Assembly: GCA_032821775.1 (NCBI GenBank)
Contig: JAVLRN010000003.1
Coordinates: forward strand, 3,844,001 to 3,908,000
DNA length: 64,000 bases
Direction of reading: 5' to 3'
Origin: Sanguinoderma infundibulare
Lineage: Eukaryota > Basidiomycota > Agaricomycetes > Polyporales > Polyporaceae
Below are positions 24,087 through 35,961 of the stretch, one piece after another (position 1 is the first letter of the stretch; every line of letters starts with the position of its first letter). The notes below the pieces were generated by a model. It saw nothing but the letters and a program-made list of their open reading frames with translations, was not told the DNA's origin and ran no database searches. The translations under genes were made by a program, and so were the position numbers.

Positions 24087-24210
24087 GGTGGTGGTGGGGT
24101 CGAACGGCCTGCGCGCCTTGTTTTACGATGGGCACGCGCAGGTCGGCGTCGCGCGCTAAGCCACGCCTTGCCACCGACCTCCACCTGCTGTTTTCTTCCC
24201 GGCTGTCACC
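24087..24210. promoter_or_regulatory. bidirectional promoter NUP188 / MRPL23
   Basis: Only 124 bp separate two divergent start codons (24086 on the complement and 24211 forward), so both 5' regions must share this interval. No TATA box is obvious. Shared regulation is inferred from spacing. Confidence 0.6.
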
Positions 24211-24861
24211 ATGTCGCAGGCGATTGGAAACGTGAGTAGGGTATATTGTATTACATTCTAGATTACTGAATGCATCGTATTCTGTAGACTGCGCTGGCCT
24301 ACGCGCGCGTATGGCATCACGTCGACGCCTCCGACCGGGTCCTCGGGAAGCTCGCAGAGCGGATTGCTATTGTACTCATGGGCAAGCACAAGCCCATTTA
24401 CGACCCAGGAGGTGCGTTTTATTGTCATATCTGTGTAAAACATCTAGACGGACACGTCGTGCAGCCGACTGTGGCGACTACGTCGTCGTGACATACGCGA
24501 AGAACGTCAAGGTCACTGGAAAGAAGTCCCAGCAGCTCGTGTACAGGCACCACACGATGTATCCAGGAGGGCTGAAGGAGATCCAGTACAAGGACATGAT
24601 GCGGAGAAAACCTGACGAGGTGCGTAATTTGTGAACTCTTGCTGCTTCCAATGCCAACCTCGGACGTCGTAGATCATCCGTCAAGCTGTGTCTGGTATGC
24701 TTCCGAAAAACAAGCTGCGTGAACGTAGGCTGGAACGGCTCCGCATATTCCCCGAGGGCGACATGGGTGTCTTTGAACAAAACATCCTGAAGCGTTGGGA
24801 GGATGGTACGCTCCCTGCAAGGTCTGGATCGCAAGCCCAATCCGAAACACAGTGCCAGTAG
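24211..24861 (+). CDS. MRPL23: mitochondrial large-subunit ribosomal protein uL13m
   Basis: A bacterial-type uL13 protein of the mitochondrial ribosome. Exons 24211-24231, 24288-24411, 24465-24619 and 24673-24861 sum to 489 nt (162 residues), typical length. Diagnostic blocks are [41 protein letters not shown] and [20 protein letters not shown]. These match bacterial and mitochondrial uL13 (the GKHKP, GDYVVV, YPGG and GMLPKN signatures), not cytosolic Rpl16/L13a. The seven-codon first exon (MSQAIGN) is fixed by splice phase. It is divergent from NUP188 and convergent with the acidic protein gene downstream, with 96 bp between stop codons. Confidence 0.93.
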
Positions 24862-24957
24862 AGCGGTTTTGCATGTCGGTTGGTACTTATACATATCTCT
24901 CGTAATGCGTTATCATCCTCTTGTCAAGATTCTATTCGCGCAGTGGGTCAAGAACTT

Positions 24958-26290
24958 CTAGTCGTCACTTTCGCTCTCAGAGCTTTCACTTGAATCGGAG
25001 GCGGTATCCCGCGACGGAACACTCTGCTTCGAAACAGGTCCCTGCCCTTCCTCCTCATCCTCATCTTCCTCCTCGTCGACTTCCTCCTGCTCCGATAGTC
25101 GTGCTTCTCCAATTTCGTTATCAAACTGCGCCGCTGGCTGCTCCGACCCTTCGGGCTTGCCTGGGTGACGTTGGTTCCACATCTCCTGCGCCTTTCGAGA
25201 CTTCTTCGCGTCCGCCCGGCGGTTCCGCTCAGCGACCGCGAATTCCTTCTCCCATCCTTCTGGAACGTTGGGTTCCAGCAACTCGGCGATATGCTCTTGA
25301 AGCAACATCCCTATACAATTGCTCGAGTGAGTTATTTTGGCAGTAAGTGTGACAGTGACATACCCAATGCCATGAGGGCCGAACCATCGAACAGCTTGTA
25401 CATGTCCTTGGCGACATGACGGTTTGCCTGAGGACGTTTCCTTTTTCCAGTGCCCCTCTTCCCGCCTTCCTCTCCATTTTCTGCGTCCGCAGCTCCTGCT
25501 TCGTCGTCGTTTTCTTCTTCATCGTCATCCCCTTCATCCTCGCTGAATTTGATGTCCTCTCCACCGGAACCGCGACGACGGCTGGGGCCGGCAGTCTTAA
25601 GTTTCTGAGCTCGACGAATCTTGCGCTCCTTCCTAAATTCGCGGGATGCGTCGTACAGTTGCCCCATTGCGGTATAGTATGTACTCGCAAAGTAGTGCAA
25701 GCACTTGAGCAAGTCCTGAGCAGACAGGGTTAAAACGGCACGCATATACACACTCGCACTCAACTTACCGAAGATGGTTCAGGGAACGTTCCAAAGTCTT
25801 CTCCTGTCGGGCGAGAATGCGGAGGGTCACCGCTCAAGGGAGGAACTGGTGCGGGCGATGCTCCCGAGTTCAGATAACTCAAGTCCTCGTCAAACCGTCG
25901 CCGTTTCTGCGCCCTGGTGTTGACCGTAGTGCCTTCCTCGTCCTCTTCCTCTTCTTCATCCTCTTCGCTGCTATCCGCACGTCCCTTACCCTTATCCTTC
26001 CTCAAGGAAACATCGCCCTCTTCCATTTGCTCCTCCTCATCTCCTAACCCGACGTCATCCTCATCCTCGTTCCCATCCTGTGCGCCCTCTGGCTGTGATG
26101 TGCTGCGGCGCACCTTGACTGTTCCGAGGCCACCAGCATCTTTCGCGAGCCAGTTCCCGCGTGCGTCGCGGACCGCGTACCTCGCGCGACGTGAGGCGCG
26201 ATTGGTGTCGGAATTGGCCAAGCGTGACCCGTCTCGGTGCACGCGCAGCGCCGCGAGGTCGTGGACGGTGGTGCGCCGTCGAGTGTTCAT
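24958..26290 (-). CDS. acidic, probably nuclear protein of unknown function
   Basis: Three exons (26290-25769, 25715-25364, 25310-24958) sum to 1227 nt (408 residues), all in frame. The N-terminus is basic (MNTRRRTTVHDLAALRVHRD). It is followed by acidic runs (EEDEEEEEDEEG), a KRRRF basic cluster, and a conserved-looking helical core split over introns: DLLKCLHYFASTYYTAMGQL, then MYKLFDGSALMALGMLLQEHI. Further acidic tracts and a Ser/Glu/Asp tail (SDSSESSESESDD) end the protein. Such alternation of acidic stretches with basic clusters is common in nucleolar or chromatin-associated proteins. I considered an RNA polymerase I upstream-activation-factor component such as Rrn9, but could not match enough to name it. 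It is divergent from the Boi-like gene (440 bp between starts). Confidence 0.8.
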
Positions 26291-26730
26291 TTGGATCTAG
26301 GAGAACTGACAGTCGATTGCGGGAAGAGATGGCGGAAAGCTCGGAGGGGCGACACGAGGTTGACACCAGAAATGAGACAATGCGGGCGGAACGGGTGAGT
26401 TTGGGCGATATGATTGGTTCGATCAGCCGATGATCGTTGAACCAAGCCGATGGGGCAAGCCGAACCAAACGGCGCGCGTGGCCCGGGTGTTGGTCTGACA
26501 TCAGACAAAAAGGTGCGGCCACGGCGGCCGGACCCCTGTACCCGCGCGCCTTCCCCCCCACCATTCGCCCACTTCTTGCCTCCCTCGCTGGCTTATCTAC
26601 CCCCAGCCACTAGTTCTCGCACTTGCACTCTCCTTTTGCGCTCTCTGCTTGTTTTCCCCGTCTTGCATACACCCATCAATCACAGCTCTAGCGGACAAAC
26701 GACGGTCGCGGACCCTAGTGCGTTCCCAAG

Positions 26731-29700
26731 ATGCTGGAATACGTCTACGCACTCCATGATTTCGCCCCCGAGAACCCTGACGAAATCGCGTTCAAGGTTG
26801 GAGATAGGATAGAGATTATCGAGAAGGACGACTTGTACGGAGACGGCTGGTGGCAGGTGAGTGTGACATTTGATTGCGTCAACTTTGGTCGACTGCATAC
26901 ATTTCGGATTGGTATGGGCTTGAGATGCTGTGACCTCATCCTGTCTGGAGGGCTCATAGCGTGCAGCCTCGTGGGGGAGGGGGTTGCACTCGTCAAAGAC
27001 TCGGCCTGCGACTTGGACAGTCGCTATTGTCCCTCAATTGAGGTAATAGCGGAAGTTTGCGGGTATGAGGTAATGGACACCGCAGCGTATAGAGCGACGC
27101 GCTCTGTACACGCTGTCTATCTCTGATCCACGATCTGCATGCGTTTGTCCGTTACGGCGTTTTGAGCACGCTGAGGTGACCTGGGTGGAGTGAGGTAGGG
27201 CAGGTGGAGCTCGACAAGACAGCCTCTCGTCGTCGTTTTGCGCATGACGCATTGGAGTATATCCCCATGGTCGTGGTCTAGACGGCGGAAGCCTACTTGC
27301 TGGTGCGCATCACGGCCTGGCACTGCACATGCATTATCAGTGGGAGCATACAGCTTTTTCACTTGTTACAGTGGAAGTGGAGCTCGTCCCGGATGTGGCA
27401 TCTCCACAATTCCGAGTTCCATTTTCTCTGTGGGTCTCACGCAGCGCATGACGCCTTGTCACAACCTTGCCCTGTTGCCCAACTCGGACGAGTTTCGAGC
27501 CGCATATGGAGCAGAGCTACCACTATCATATGAATTCAAAGATCTAACTGCATGCCCCCTCAACTGTGACCCATTCTATCCTATGGCTCAGCGACTAGAT
27601 ATGGTTGCGGCCTCGAGGAACGGCGTGATACGCCAAGCTGGGCACTACTGTGAGACCACAGCAGTGGATCTTGGACGAGTTAACTTGGAGCATTTTCTTG
27701 TTATCCGTCCCTACATTATTGTCTTTCTTTTGGCGGTCTGGGCGAGATACTGACCCTCTCATGAAGGGACGCAATCCGGCTGGTGAAGCCGGTCTGTTTC
27801 CCCAAAGCTATACCTCTCCCACTCCCCCGGAATCCTCGACTGTAGCATTCCCCGATACCGGCGCATCGGGACCTTCATCGTCGACCGACGGAGCGGCACT
27901 GCACACGCTCGCTGAAGAAGCCGAGTCTGGCGCTCCTAACGGGGACGGACACAGTTCCGTAGACGGCGAGCGAGAACGGAAACGTAGCCAAGGGGACGTC
28001 ATGATGCACGCAACCCTGACTGATGTCCAGAAGGCCATCGAACAGCTTGGGCGCGGCGACGGCGACGGTTCTCGGTCGTTCAGTTTCGCGAGCTCCCACG
28101 GCGACTACAGCGAACGATATGAGAACGAAACGGATGAAGATCGCGACACTGACGCGGAGGATGACGGGGAGTGGCACAAGAATGCACGGGCGAAGCTCGC
28201 AATGAGAGCGCAGAGGGAGAACGAGGAGCGTCAAGCGCGCGAGGCGGCGGAGCAGCCGCGCCCTATGATACCCCCAATTGATGTCGAGGTCAGTGACGAG
28301 AGCGATGTGGAGGAGGAGGATACGTCGATGCCGCGTAGGCATCGACACTACCCGCAGATTGCGGAGGAGGACGAGGATGCGGACGGGGAGGAGGTCCCGA
28401 AGCACGAACCTACGACGCCCGGACCGGCGCAGGCAGAACACTCCAGCGACAACATCATCCCGTCCGAGAGGTACCTTGTTCTGGACGACACAGACCCACG
28501 GACCGCCACTGCGATGACTTTCCCAGAATCACCAGCTATCCCGCCGAGCACTGTCGACTCGCTCGGTGAGGAGAGTCCAGCAGGAACTATCGTGTCACCT
28601 ACTCCCGCCCCTCCTGATCCGACCCCCATCCCTCCTAGCCCTGGCCCCGAGCCTTCTTCCGAGCCTACACCTTTGGTAGTGGCCCCTCTGCTTGCTCCCC
28701 CCGCACCTGTCAGGCCCCTCCCACCATCCCCAACCTCTCCAACTGTGGCGCAGTCCGATGTCGCGCCAGTGCCGAGCGAGCAACCTACCATCAACACGAC
28801 GTCGGCCTTGCCGTCCCCTACAGGTTCGTCTATTGGTTCTTACGCTCAGAGCAGTCCTGCCGGAATCCAACAAACGCTCGCCACTCCCGCTACTACTGTC
28901 CCTTCTTTCAAGTCAACGCCACACGCGAGCGGGACGAATACACCGGACCTGAAGAATCCTTCGGAATGGTCAGTTGACGAGGTCGTCGAGTGGTTGAAGT
29001 CGAAGGGTTTCGATCAAGGCGTGTGCGACCAATTCACAGGTATGTCTCTCGCACCACGAGTTTGTCGTTCAAGTGTTGATTTGTACGTTAGAGCAAGAGA
29101 TCACGGGCGACGTGCTACTCGACCTCGACGCGAACGTCCTCAAGTCTGAGATTGGCATCGTTGCGTTCGGGAAGCGCATCCGCATCATGAACGCGATCGC
29201 CGAGCTCCGCCGCCCGCCGTCGATCGATGAGGCCGAGCAGCCGCCCGCCGGGTCGCTGTTGACACCGCGGTCCCTGACGCACTCGTTCAACTATCCCGGC
29301 TCGAACCACTCGCACCCGTCGCACTCACACTCGCAGTCGTTGCAGAGTTCTACGCACCATAGCTTCAACAACTCGCCGTTCGGTCCTCCTTCACCGTCCT
29401 TCGTGAACGGTAGTGGCAACGGACAAGTTACTCTTGCGTCCTTCCCTGAGAGCCCGGCGCATACTGATGACCAGCCCGCTGGCCCGAAGACCGGTTGGCG
29501 GGCGTCGGATCCTGTCTCGATCCACGGCAGCATGGTCAACTTGGACGAAGAGAAGCGCGGGCGCTCCCCGGTCGGTCTTGGTCTCGGGATGCCCAGCAAG
29601 ACTGTCAAGGGGCGTCCGGCGCAGCTCGTGTTGTCGCCGAGTGATGGCGCGCTGGGAGAAACAGCTGCGGTTCAGGACAAGGGCAGGCGAGATTCGTCGA

Positions 29701-31864
29701 TGGACGAGCGCGCCGTCATGAGCGAGGTACGTGGCGGGTCAGGCGTACAGATACTAGCTAACACGCTCACAGACGGAGAGCAATTCGAAGGATTCCAAGA
29801 GCAAGCGTCGTTTATTCGGCCGCTCTGGCGGATCTGGATCTTTGAACGAGAAGGAGGCCGAGAGCCCACGGTCTGCTGGGACGCCGGTCAACTCGCCACC
29901 TGCGTCAGCCTCGCCAATTGACGAGGCCAGCCCTGTCCGGCGGAGAAGCAAGAGCAGCAAGAGCGTGGACGACAACAAGAGGGACCGCCTCAGCATCTTC
30001 GGGTCTTCCTTCGCCGGCACGCTTGGGAAGCATAGGAAGCCCGCCCCCAAGCTCTCCAAGTACGTCTGCCCAGTGCGACCCTACTTTATTACGTGCTATT
30101 TGCTAATAGGGTTTGTGTCTGTCTTGGCCCGCTAGCATCGGAGAGAAGCCGGATAAGGCTGAAGGCGAGAAACATTCGACGTTCTCGAGGATACGCGAGA
30201 AACGTCCTTCGAGCCGCTCTGGCCCCTCAGACAGTTACCGGCGAATCTCAGAGAAGAACGCGCCTAAGGACGGGGACGAGAACGAGAAGGGCGTGTCTCC
30301 GGCCAAAGAGCAGCGCGACCCGGCGCTCCTGCGCAAGCGGACTGCGTCGTCCCTCAGTGGAGAGGCTCGCAGCGCGCCTGCGGCAGCGGTGGTAGCCGCT
30401 GGGAAAGGTCCGAACCTCAAGGCTGGTCAGAGTATCCAGGAGCAAATTGGCACGCCCGATCACAGCGGCTGGATGCGTAAGAAGGGCGATCGGTACAACG
30501 TGTGGAAGCTGCGGTACTTCATTCTCAAGGGACCGCACTTGTATTGGCTCCGGAGCGACAAAGAGTCGGTACGTACAACCCCACGTTATGGGCGGCAGCC
30601 GAATACTCATCATACGCGTTTGTGCTGTGTAGGAGACCAAGATCAAGGGCTACCTTAACATCGTTGGCTACAAGGTCCTCGCAGATGAGAACGTCGACCC
30701 TGGACGGTACGGGTTCCGGATCGTACACGACGTCGAGAAGAAATCGCTCTTTTTCAGCTCGGACGAACAACTCATCGTCCGTGAGTGGATGAAGGCGCTC
30801 ATGAAGGCAACCATCACGCGGGACTACACGAGTAGGTGTCTGTACGTTGTCTGCACCCACAGTGACTAACTCCGTGATTCGCAGACCCAGTAATGTCCTC
30901 GTGCAACATTCCCACCATTCCCCTCACCGTCGCACAGGCGATGAACCCCGCGCCGCGGCCGCCTTCTCCCAGCCAACGGGCCGCGACGCAGAAAGCGTTG
31001 CGCAGAGAGAACCCGAACCAGCTCTCAAGCCGGGACGCGCAGGTGCTCCTCATGGGCATGCCGAACAACCACCAGAGCGAGCACACCCGGATGGAGTCGT
31101 TCTTCACAAACGACACCGTGTCGACTCATGAGTCTGAAACGCCCGCGGCGCACAAGACCGTGTCACCTGCTAAGCCCCCGCGTCCTTCGCGCGAGTTGCG
31201 GCGTGCGAGCACGGCGACGCAGCAGGGGCCCAGCGATTATGTAGGCCTATTCAGTTTCACGATGCATCCACGCAAGATCTAAACTTTAAATTTCTTCTGT
31301 TTCTCTCTTCTGTTTCGCTTCCGTTACCCGATACCCTGTACGCGCGGCCTAACCTTGTCATGGAACCTGAACACCCGGACGCGTGAATGCTCGAACGAAA
31401 CGAATGAACATTGACGTCTGGATCGAATGACGCAGGACGCACCCGTTGAAGCTAGCCTGATCGAGTGGGCGAATTCGCACCTTCCGAGCCCGCTGCAAAT
31501 GAAGGATCCCGGCGGGGCGCTCTGTGGCGGGCTCGCGCTCCTTCGTCTAGCCGAGGACATCAAGGGGAAGCCCGCGTCGCCGCCGGTCCCGGATTCGGCG
31601 TTCCCGACGAGCGCGTACGACGACAAGCTGGACGGGCTCTTCCGGCTGTTCGACTTTTTGCTCGACAACGACGTCAAGATGGGCTCGGTGAGCATCAACG
31701 ACGTCCGGCAGGGCAGGCGCGACAAGATCGTGCAGCTCCTGCGCGCGCTCAAGGGCTGGGAGGAGAGGCGGAAGGCGATCGCGCAGTCGATCGGGAAGGG
31801 CTCGGTCGTCGCGGGACCGTTCATGGGCATGGCGGGGCCGATGGATTATGCCAAGTCGACGTGA
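26731..31864 (+). CDS. Boi1/Boi2-like polarity scaffold (SH3-SAM-PH, CH-like C-terminus)
   Basis: A cortical scaffold for polarised growth, in the yeast Boi1/2 family that binds Bem1, Cdc42 and phosphoinositides. Eight exons (26731-26856, 27767-29039, 29092-29726, 29773-30059, 30136-30568, 30633-30831, 30885-31240, 31436-31864) sum to 3738 nt (1245 residues), with phases matching at every junction. An N-terminal SH3 (YALHDFAPENPDEIAFKVGD, then GWWQGRN) spans intron 1. A long Pro/Ser/Glu-rich linker follows. A SAM domain begins at NPSEWSVDEVVEWLKSKGF and crosses intron 2. Later comes a PH domain (GWMRKKGDRYNVWKLRYFILKG ... YGFRIVHDVEKKSLFFS ... VREWMKALMKA). The last exon encodes a CH-like helical segment (LIEWANSHLP ... 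DGLFRLFDFLLDNDVKMG ... IVQLLRALKGW). Intron 1 is 910 nt, far longer than its neighbours. If the last junction were wrong, the protein would end at 31282 without the CH-like part. Confidence 0.87.
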
Positions 31865-32281
31865 GTGTGTGTGAATGTGATCAAGGCGGAGGGTCCCAGA
31901 TCGAGGCGAGCGGGAAGGGAGGGTGGTGTGCTGGTGGCATGACACTTTGTGTATAGATCTATCATCCGCGGTCGGACCACTTATCTCTTATTTCCAGGGC
32001 TCTCTAAGTAGTAGCATTTATACGTTCCTTAGTGTTTCGCAGTCGATTTTAGCTATCGGAGGACGTTATTGTATACGTAGCCATACTCTCTCGCACTCGC
32101 CAAATTTTCAGGCTGTGTTTGTCAGCGGGCGGATTGGAGTCAGGATCGGTTATCGATGGAAGGAAAGGTACAAGAGCGGGGGTTTGACGTGGTATTGGGC
32201 GGCAATTTCCGGCATCTTTGTTTCCCTCTCATCCAGCGGCGGCGTTTCCTCCAACTCGGCTCGGGAGACCAAATATTGGGA
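31865..32281. other. intergenic gap
   Basis: About 417 bp between the Boi-like stop and the TPR gene start. It holds the 3' end of one gene and the promoter of the next. No conserved element or RNA was recognised. Confidence 0.5.
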
Positions 32282-35200
32282 ATGAACTTGGACATCCAGG
32301 GCATCGAAAAAGCACTTCTGACAGGCAAGTGGGCCGACGGGCTCGCAGGCTCTTCGGACGCGCCGGTTGTCAGGATCGCGAGGAACGTGGTCGACGGCGA
32401 TTTTCGCGATCTCACAACGTCGCCGAGCCGAGATCTGTTCACGGTAACGCAATCTGACGAGGGCCTCGTCGACCGCCCGCTCGCTGAATGGCTCGCCTGC
32501 GCGCAAAGAAGGCTGCCTTCAGGGACGGGCTCGCCGGAGGACGAGCTGCTCCGGCTCTCGTGCGCCGTCGCATGCCTGCACGCGTTCGTCCAAGCCAACT
32601 GGACGGGCCCCGACCTCGACCTCAGGCCGCTCGACGTTCTCGCGCTCGGCCCTGGGCTCTCTCAGGACGTCGTCGTCACCGAGGATCTGCTCCAGCAAAA
32701 GGCGCTCTCGGAGCTCGCGTACGGCGGAGAGCCGGCGTACCACCTCGCCAGGGTGCCGATCTTCCTCCAGCTCGCACGCATCCTCCTCGACGCCCCCTTC
32801 CAGCACGTCCAGTCGGCCCCGTGGTGGCGGCTGCGCGTGTGGCTCGTGCACGAGCAGGTCCTGGACGAGCCCGTGGCCGTGCCGGCGGAGGTGTTCGGGG
32901 CCGTCGCGCCCCTCCTCGACGGGTTTGCTTCCGAGCCAGACGTCGCCGGCCGTCTATTGCTCGAACAGGGCTTGCTCGAGCACTATGTGGGACGTGACAG
33001 GTCGGCGGGGGACTACTTTGTGCGCGCGGCGCGGGCGACGCAACTCCAGTACGAGCTCACGGGCGCGCTGGGCAAACGGACGAAGTTCCAGGAGACGGAC
33101 GTCACGCAACTTATCCTTCTCGCCGAATCGCGGACACGCGAAGATGACGGCACCGATCCCAGCCAAGGCACAGACTCTGTCGGCGGAAAGGAAAACGCAC
33201 CCGAGGGGGACCCCACAGTTCAGCCTGTGCAACAAGCAAAAGAACGACCACCTGCTGCCATAGCATCTGGTATTGCTGGGAAGGCGTCCGAGCGGGCTCT
33301 CCCCGAAACGCTCCTCCTAAACGACGACACGCTACTCGAGCAGACAGCATTCACGTCCTCCTCAACGACCGCCGGCACGCCCAACGCCCGCCTCGGGCAC
33401 CTCGACCCTGCATCCCAACCGGCGCTGCACCCGCTCGACCAGGCCATCCTCCTCGCCCTCTGCCTCAACGTCAAGAACACGTCGCCCGCCCACGGCCTAA
33501 CCGCCGAGCAGATGGCGCCCTACGTCGCCCGCGTGCTCTCCCACCCCGGCAACTGGACCGTGCACACCATGGCCCTCCTCCTGCGCTCCCGCCTCGAGTC
33601 GCACCGGACGCGCACCGTCGAGCGCGCCGTCCTCCAGTTGCAGGCGCTCGTCGACCAGATGCCGACGGCCGACTCGCCGCTGCCCGAGCGCCTGCGCTAC
33701 GTGCACGCCCTCGTGCTGCCGAGCCGGTGGGAGCTCGAGAAGGAGCTCGCGCGTCGCTTTCTCGCGCTCGGCGTCGTCAAGTCCGCGCTCGCCATCTTCG
33801 AGCGGCTCGAGCTCTGGGAGGACGCCGTCAAGTGCCACGCGAGCCTCGAGCGCACCGACCGCGCCCGCGCCCTCGTCCGCGACCTCCTCGAGGGCCGCAA
33901 GACCGAGGCGGACGCCGTCGCCGCGCATTCCAAAGCCGCCAACAACACCACCACCACGGCGGACCCGGAAGAACGGAGGCGCAAGCTCGACGACCTGCGC
34001 GCCGCGAAGCTCTGGTGCCTCCTCGGCGACCTCGAGCCCGCGCACGCGCCCGCGCACTACGCGCACGCCTGGGCGCTTTCTCGGCACACGTCCGCGCGCG
34101 CGATGCGCTCGCTCGGCGGCCACCACTTTGCCCGGGGGGAGTACGCGGACGCGATCGTGTGCCTGCGGCGGGCGGTGGCGATCAGCCCGCTGCGGGCGCG
34201 GACGTGGTTCGTGCTCGGGTGCGCGTGCGTGCGGGAGGAGGACTGGGAGGGCGCGCGGGCGGCGTTCGTGCGGTGCGTGGCGCTGGACGACGAGGACGGC
34301 GAGAGCTGGAGCAACCTAGCGAGCGTGTACGTGCGGATGGGCGAGGCGGGGACGCGGATCGCGCTCGAGGACGGGGACGAAGGCGAAGAGGAGGGTAGTG
34401 CGGAGGTGCGTGTGCCGTCATCTGTGTGCGTTCGTTCTTCGCGTTCGTTCTGAGGTGCGGGCTGCGGCTGCGGTGGCGGCTGCGCTCGCCCGGAAGGAGG
34501 AGGAGGAGAAGCTTGGGGAATGCTCGGAACCCCACTCCCGGATTCTTGGAATCCCGGCGGAGCGTGCGGCTTCGCGGAGTCCGATCGAGCACCGTATCCG
34601 TTTCGCGTTTCGATTTCGAGCGAGCTAGCTCACCTCCGTTTCGGTTTTCGTACCTCTTACAGGGCGAGAATGGACCGCAGGCGCAGGGAGGAGACACAGA
34701 CGCAGGCGCCGAGAAGCGGGTCCCGTTCACGAACAAGGTCCTCGCCTTCCGCGCGCTGCAGCAGGGCCTCAAGGTCTCGTACGAGAACTGGCGGATGTGG
34801 AGCAACTACATGGTCGTCGCGCTCGACGTCGGCGAGCTCTCCGAAGCGTGCCGCGCCCTCGGGCGCGTCGTCGAGGAGCGCGCAGCCAAGGACGGCGCAG
34901 GGTGCGTCGACGAGGACGTGCTCGACCGCCTCGTCGACGCCGCGACGCGTGGTGAGGGGGCGGCTGCGGACCCAACGACGCAGACGGCAGGCCTCGAACG
35001 ACGCGTGACGGACCTCTTCGAGCGCACGATCCTCCCGCGAGTGTCTTCGCCGCGGATCTTCCGCGCCCGGGCGCGGCTGCTCACCGCCCAGGGCCGGTAC
35101 GCGGACGCGCTCGGCGCCCACCTGGACGCGTACCGGGCGGGGCCGGCGGGGACGATGGAGCGGGGCGAGACGGACGTGGTGCGCTGGCGGGCTGCTGTGG

Positions 35201-35412
35201 GCGAGGTCGAGGACGTCGTCGACGTCCTGCGCAATTTCGGGCCGCGGTGTCAGGGCGAGGAGGAGGCGGGAGAGGGCGTCAACTGGCGGCTGCAGGCGCG
35301 GAGCATCGTGCGGACGTTCATGGGGCGCACGCGGGACTTTGAGGACGAGCCGGAGTGGGCGAGACTCGTGGCGCTGCAGGAGGAGCTCAGGAAGGACAGG
35401 GAAGAAGCGTAG
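32282..35412 (+). CDS. EMW1: TPR-repeat protein of the TTC27/Emw1 family
   Basis: A conserved eukaryotic TPR protein. Yeast Emw1 is essential and linked to cell-wall integrity and protein folding or trafficking. Two exons, 32282-34405 and 34663-35412, sum to 2874 nt (957 residues). I chose the ATG at 32282 (MNLDIQGIEKALLTGKW) because family members begin close to this helix. An in-frame ATG at 32156 would add 42 unconvincing residues. The C-terminal TPR array is clear: LWCLLGDLEPAHAPAHYAHAW, SARAMRSLGGHHFARGEYADA, RTWFVLGCACVREEDWEGAR, ESWSNLASVYVRMGEAG, then KVSYENWRMWSNYMVVALDVG after the intron. A low-complexity, acidic and Gln-rich insert lies just before the array. The 257-nt intron is longer than average but has a good donor (GTGCGT) and a pyrimidine-rich acceptor. 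Confidence 0.88.
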
Positions 35413-35961
35413 AGGAGCACAACGGCAGCAGCATGGTTGGCCGCAGCAGCCTGAGCGAGTGGTTGGGGGAGCGAGGGAGAAGTTCATGAAGAAGGTGTGG
35501 AAGAAGGGTGGGCGGGTGGATGGATGGACGCAGAGCGGGACCAGTCGTACACGCGAAGAACAAGAGAGCAGACGAGCGTCCGGTAGGTCCGCTGAACTGA
35601 GGTCGGCAGCAGGCTTCTAGGAAGGGTGGTGGGGGTGCCTTGCGGTGGCAGAGTTTGTGATATGGGCGCGCGGAAGCTGACGAAAGTCAAATGTGCAAGC
35701 AATGATCACTCGTGGACGCGGATTTGGTCCGGTGTGTGCGTGGCGTTGGGGTATGTAATCGACCACTGGGAGCGGTGGGGAGGGCCTGCAGCCGCAGCGC
35801 ACACCAAGCCCGAGATGGCCCCTGGTCTCCCAGAAAATCAATGAGGACGACGAATCATCAAGTGGTACGTTATAATCGTGGACATTAAGTGGACGGATGC
35901 ATGTGGGGATATCCTAGACGATGGGGGGAATCTAAAGGAAACATGGGGCGATGGGTCACTG
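35413..35961. other. intergenic gap between convergent genes
   Basis: About 550 bp between the stop codons of the TPR gene and the DUF6593-like gene. It presumably holds both 3' UTRs. Nothing else was recognised. Confidence 0.5.

Noticed and set aside
27238..27753. 171-codon open frame in the long Boi-like intron
   Set aside because: No recognisable domain, and reading through would prevent the clean SH3 junction GWWQ-GRNP. Kept only as a question about the intron.
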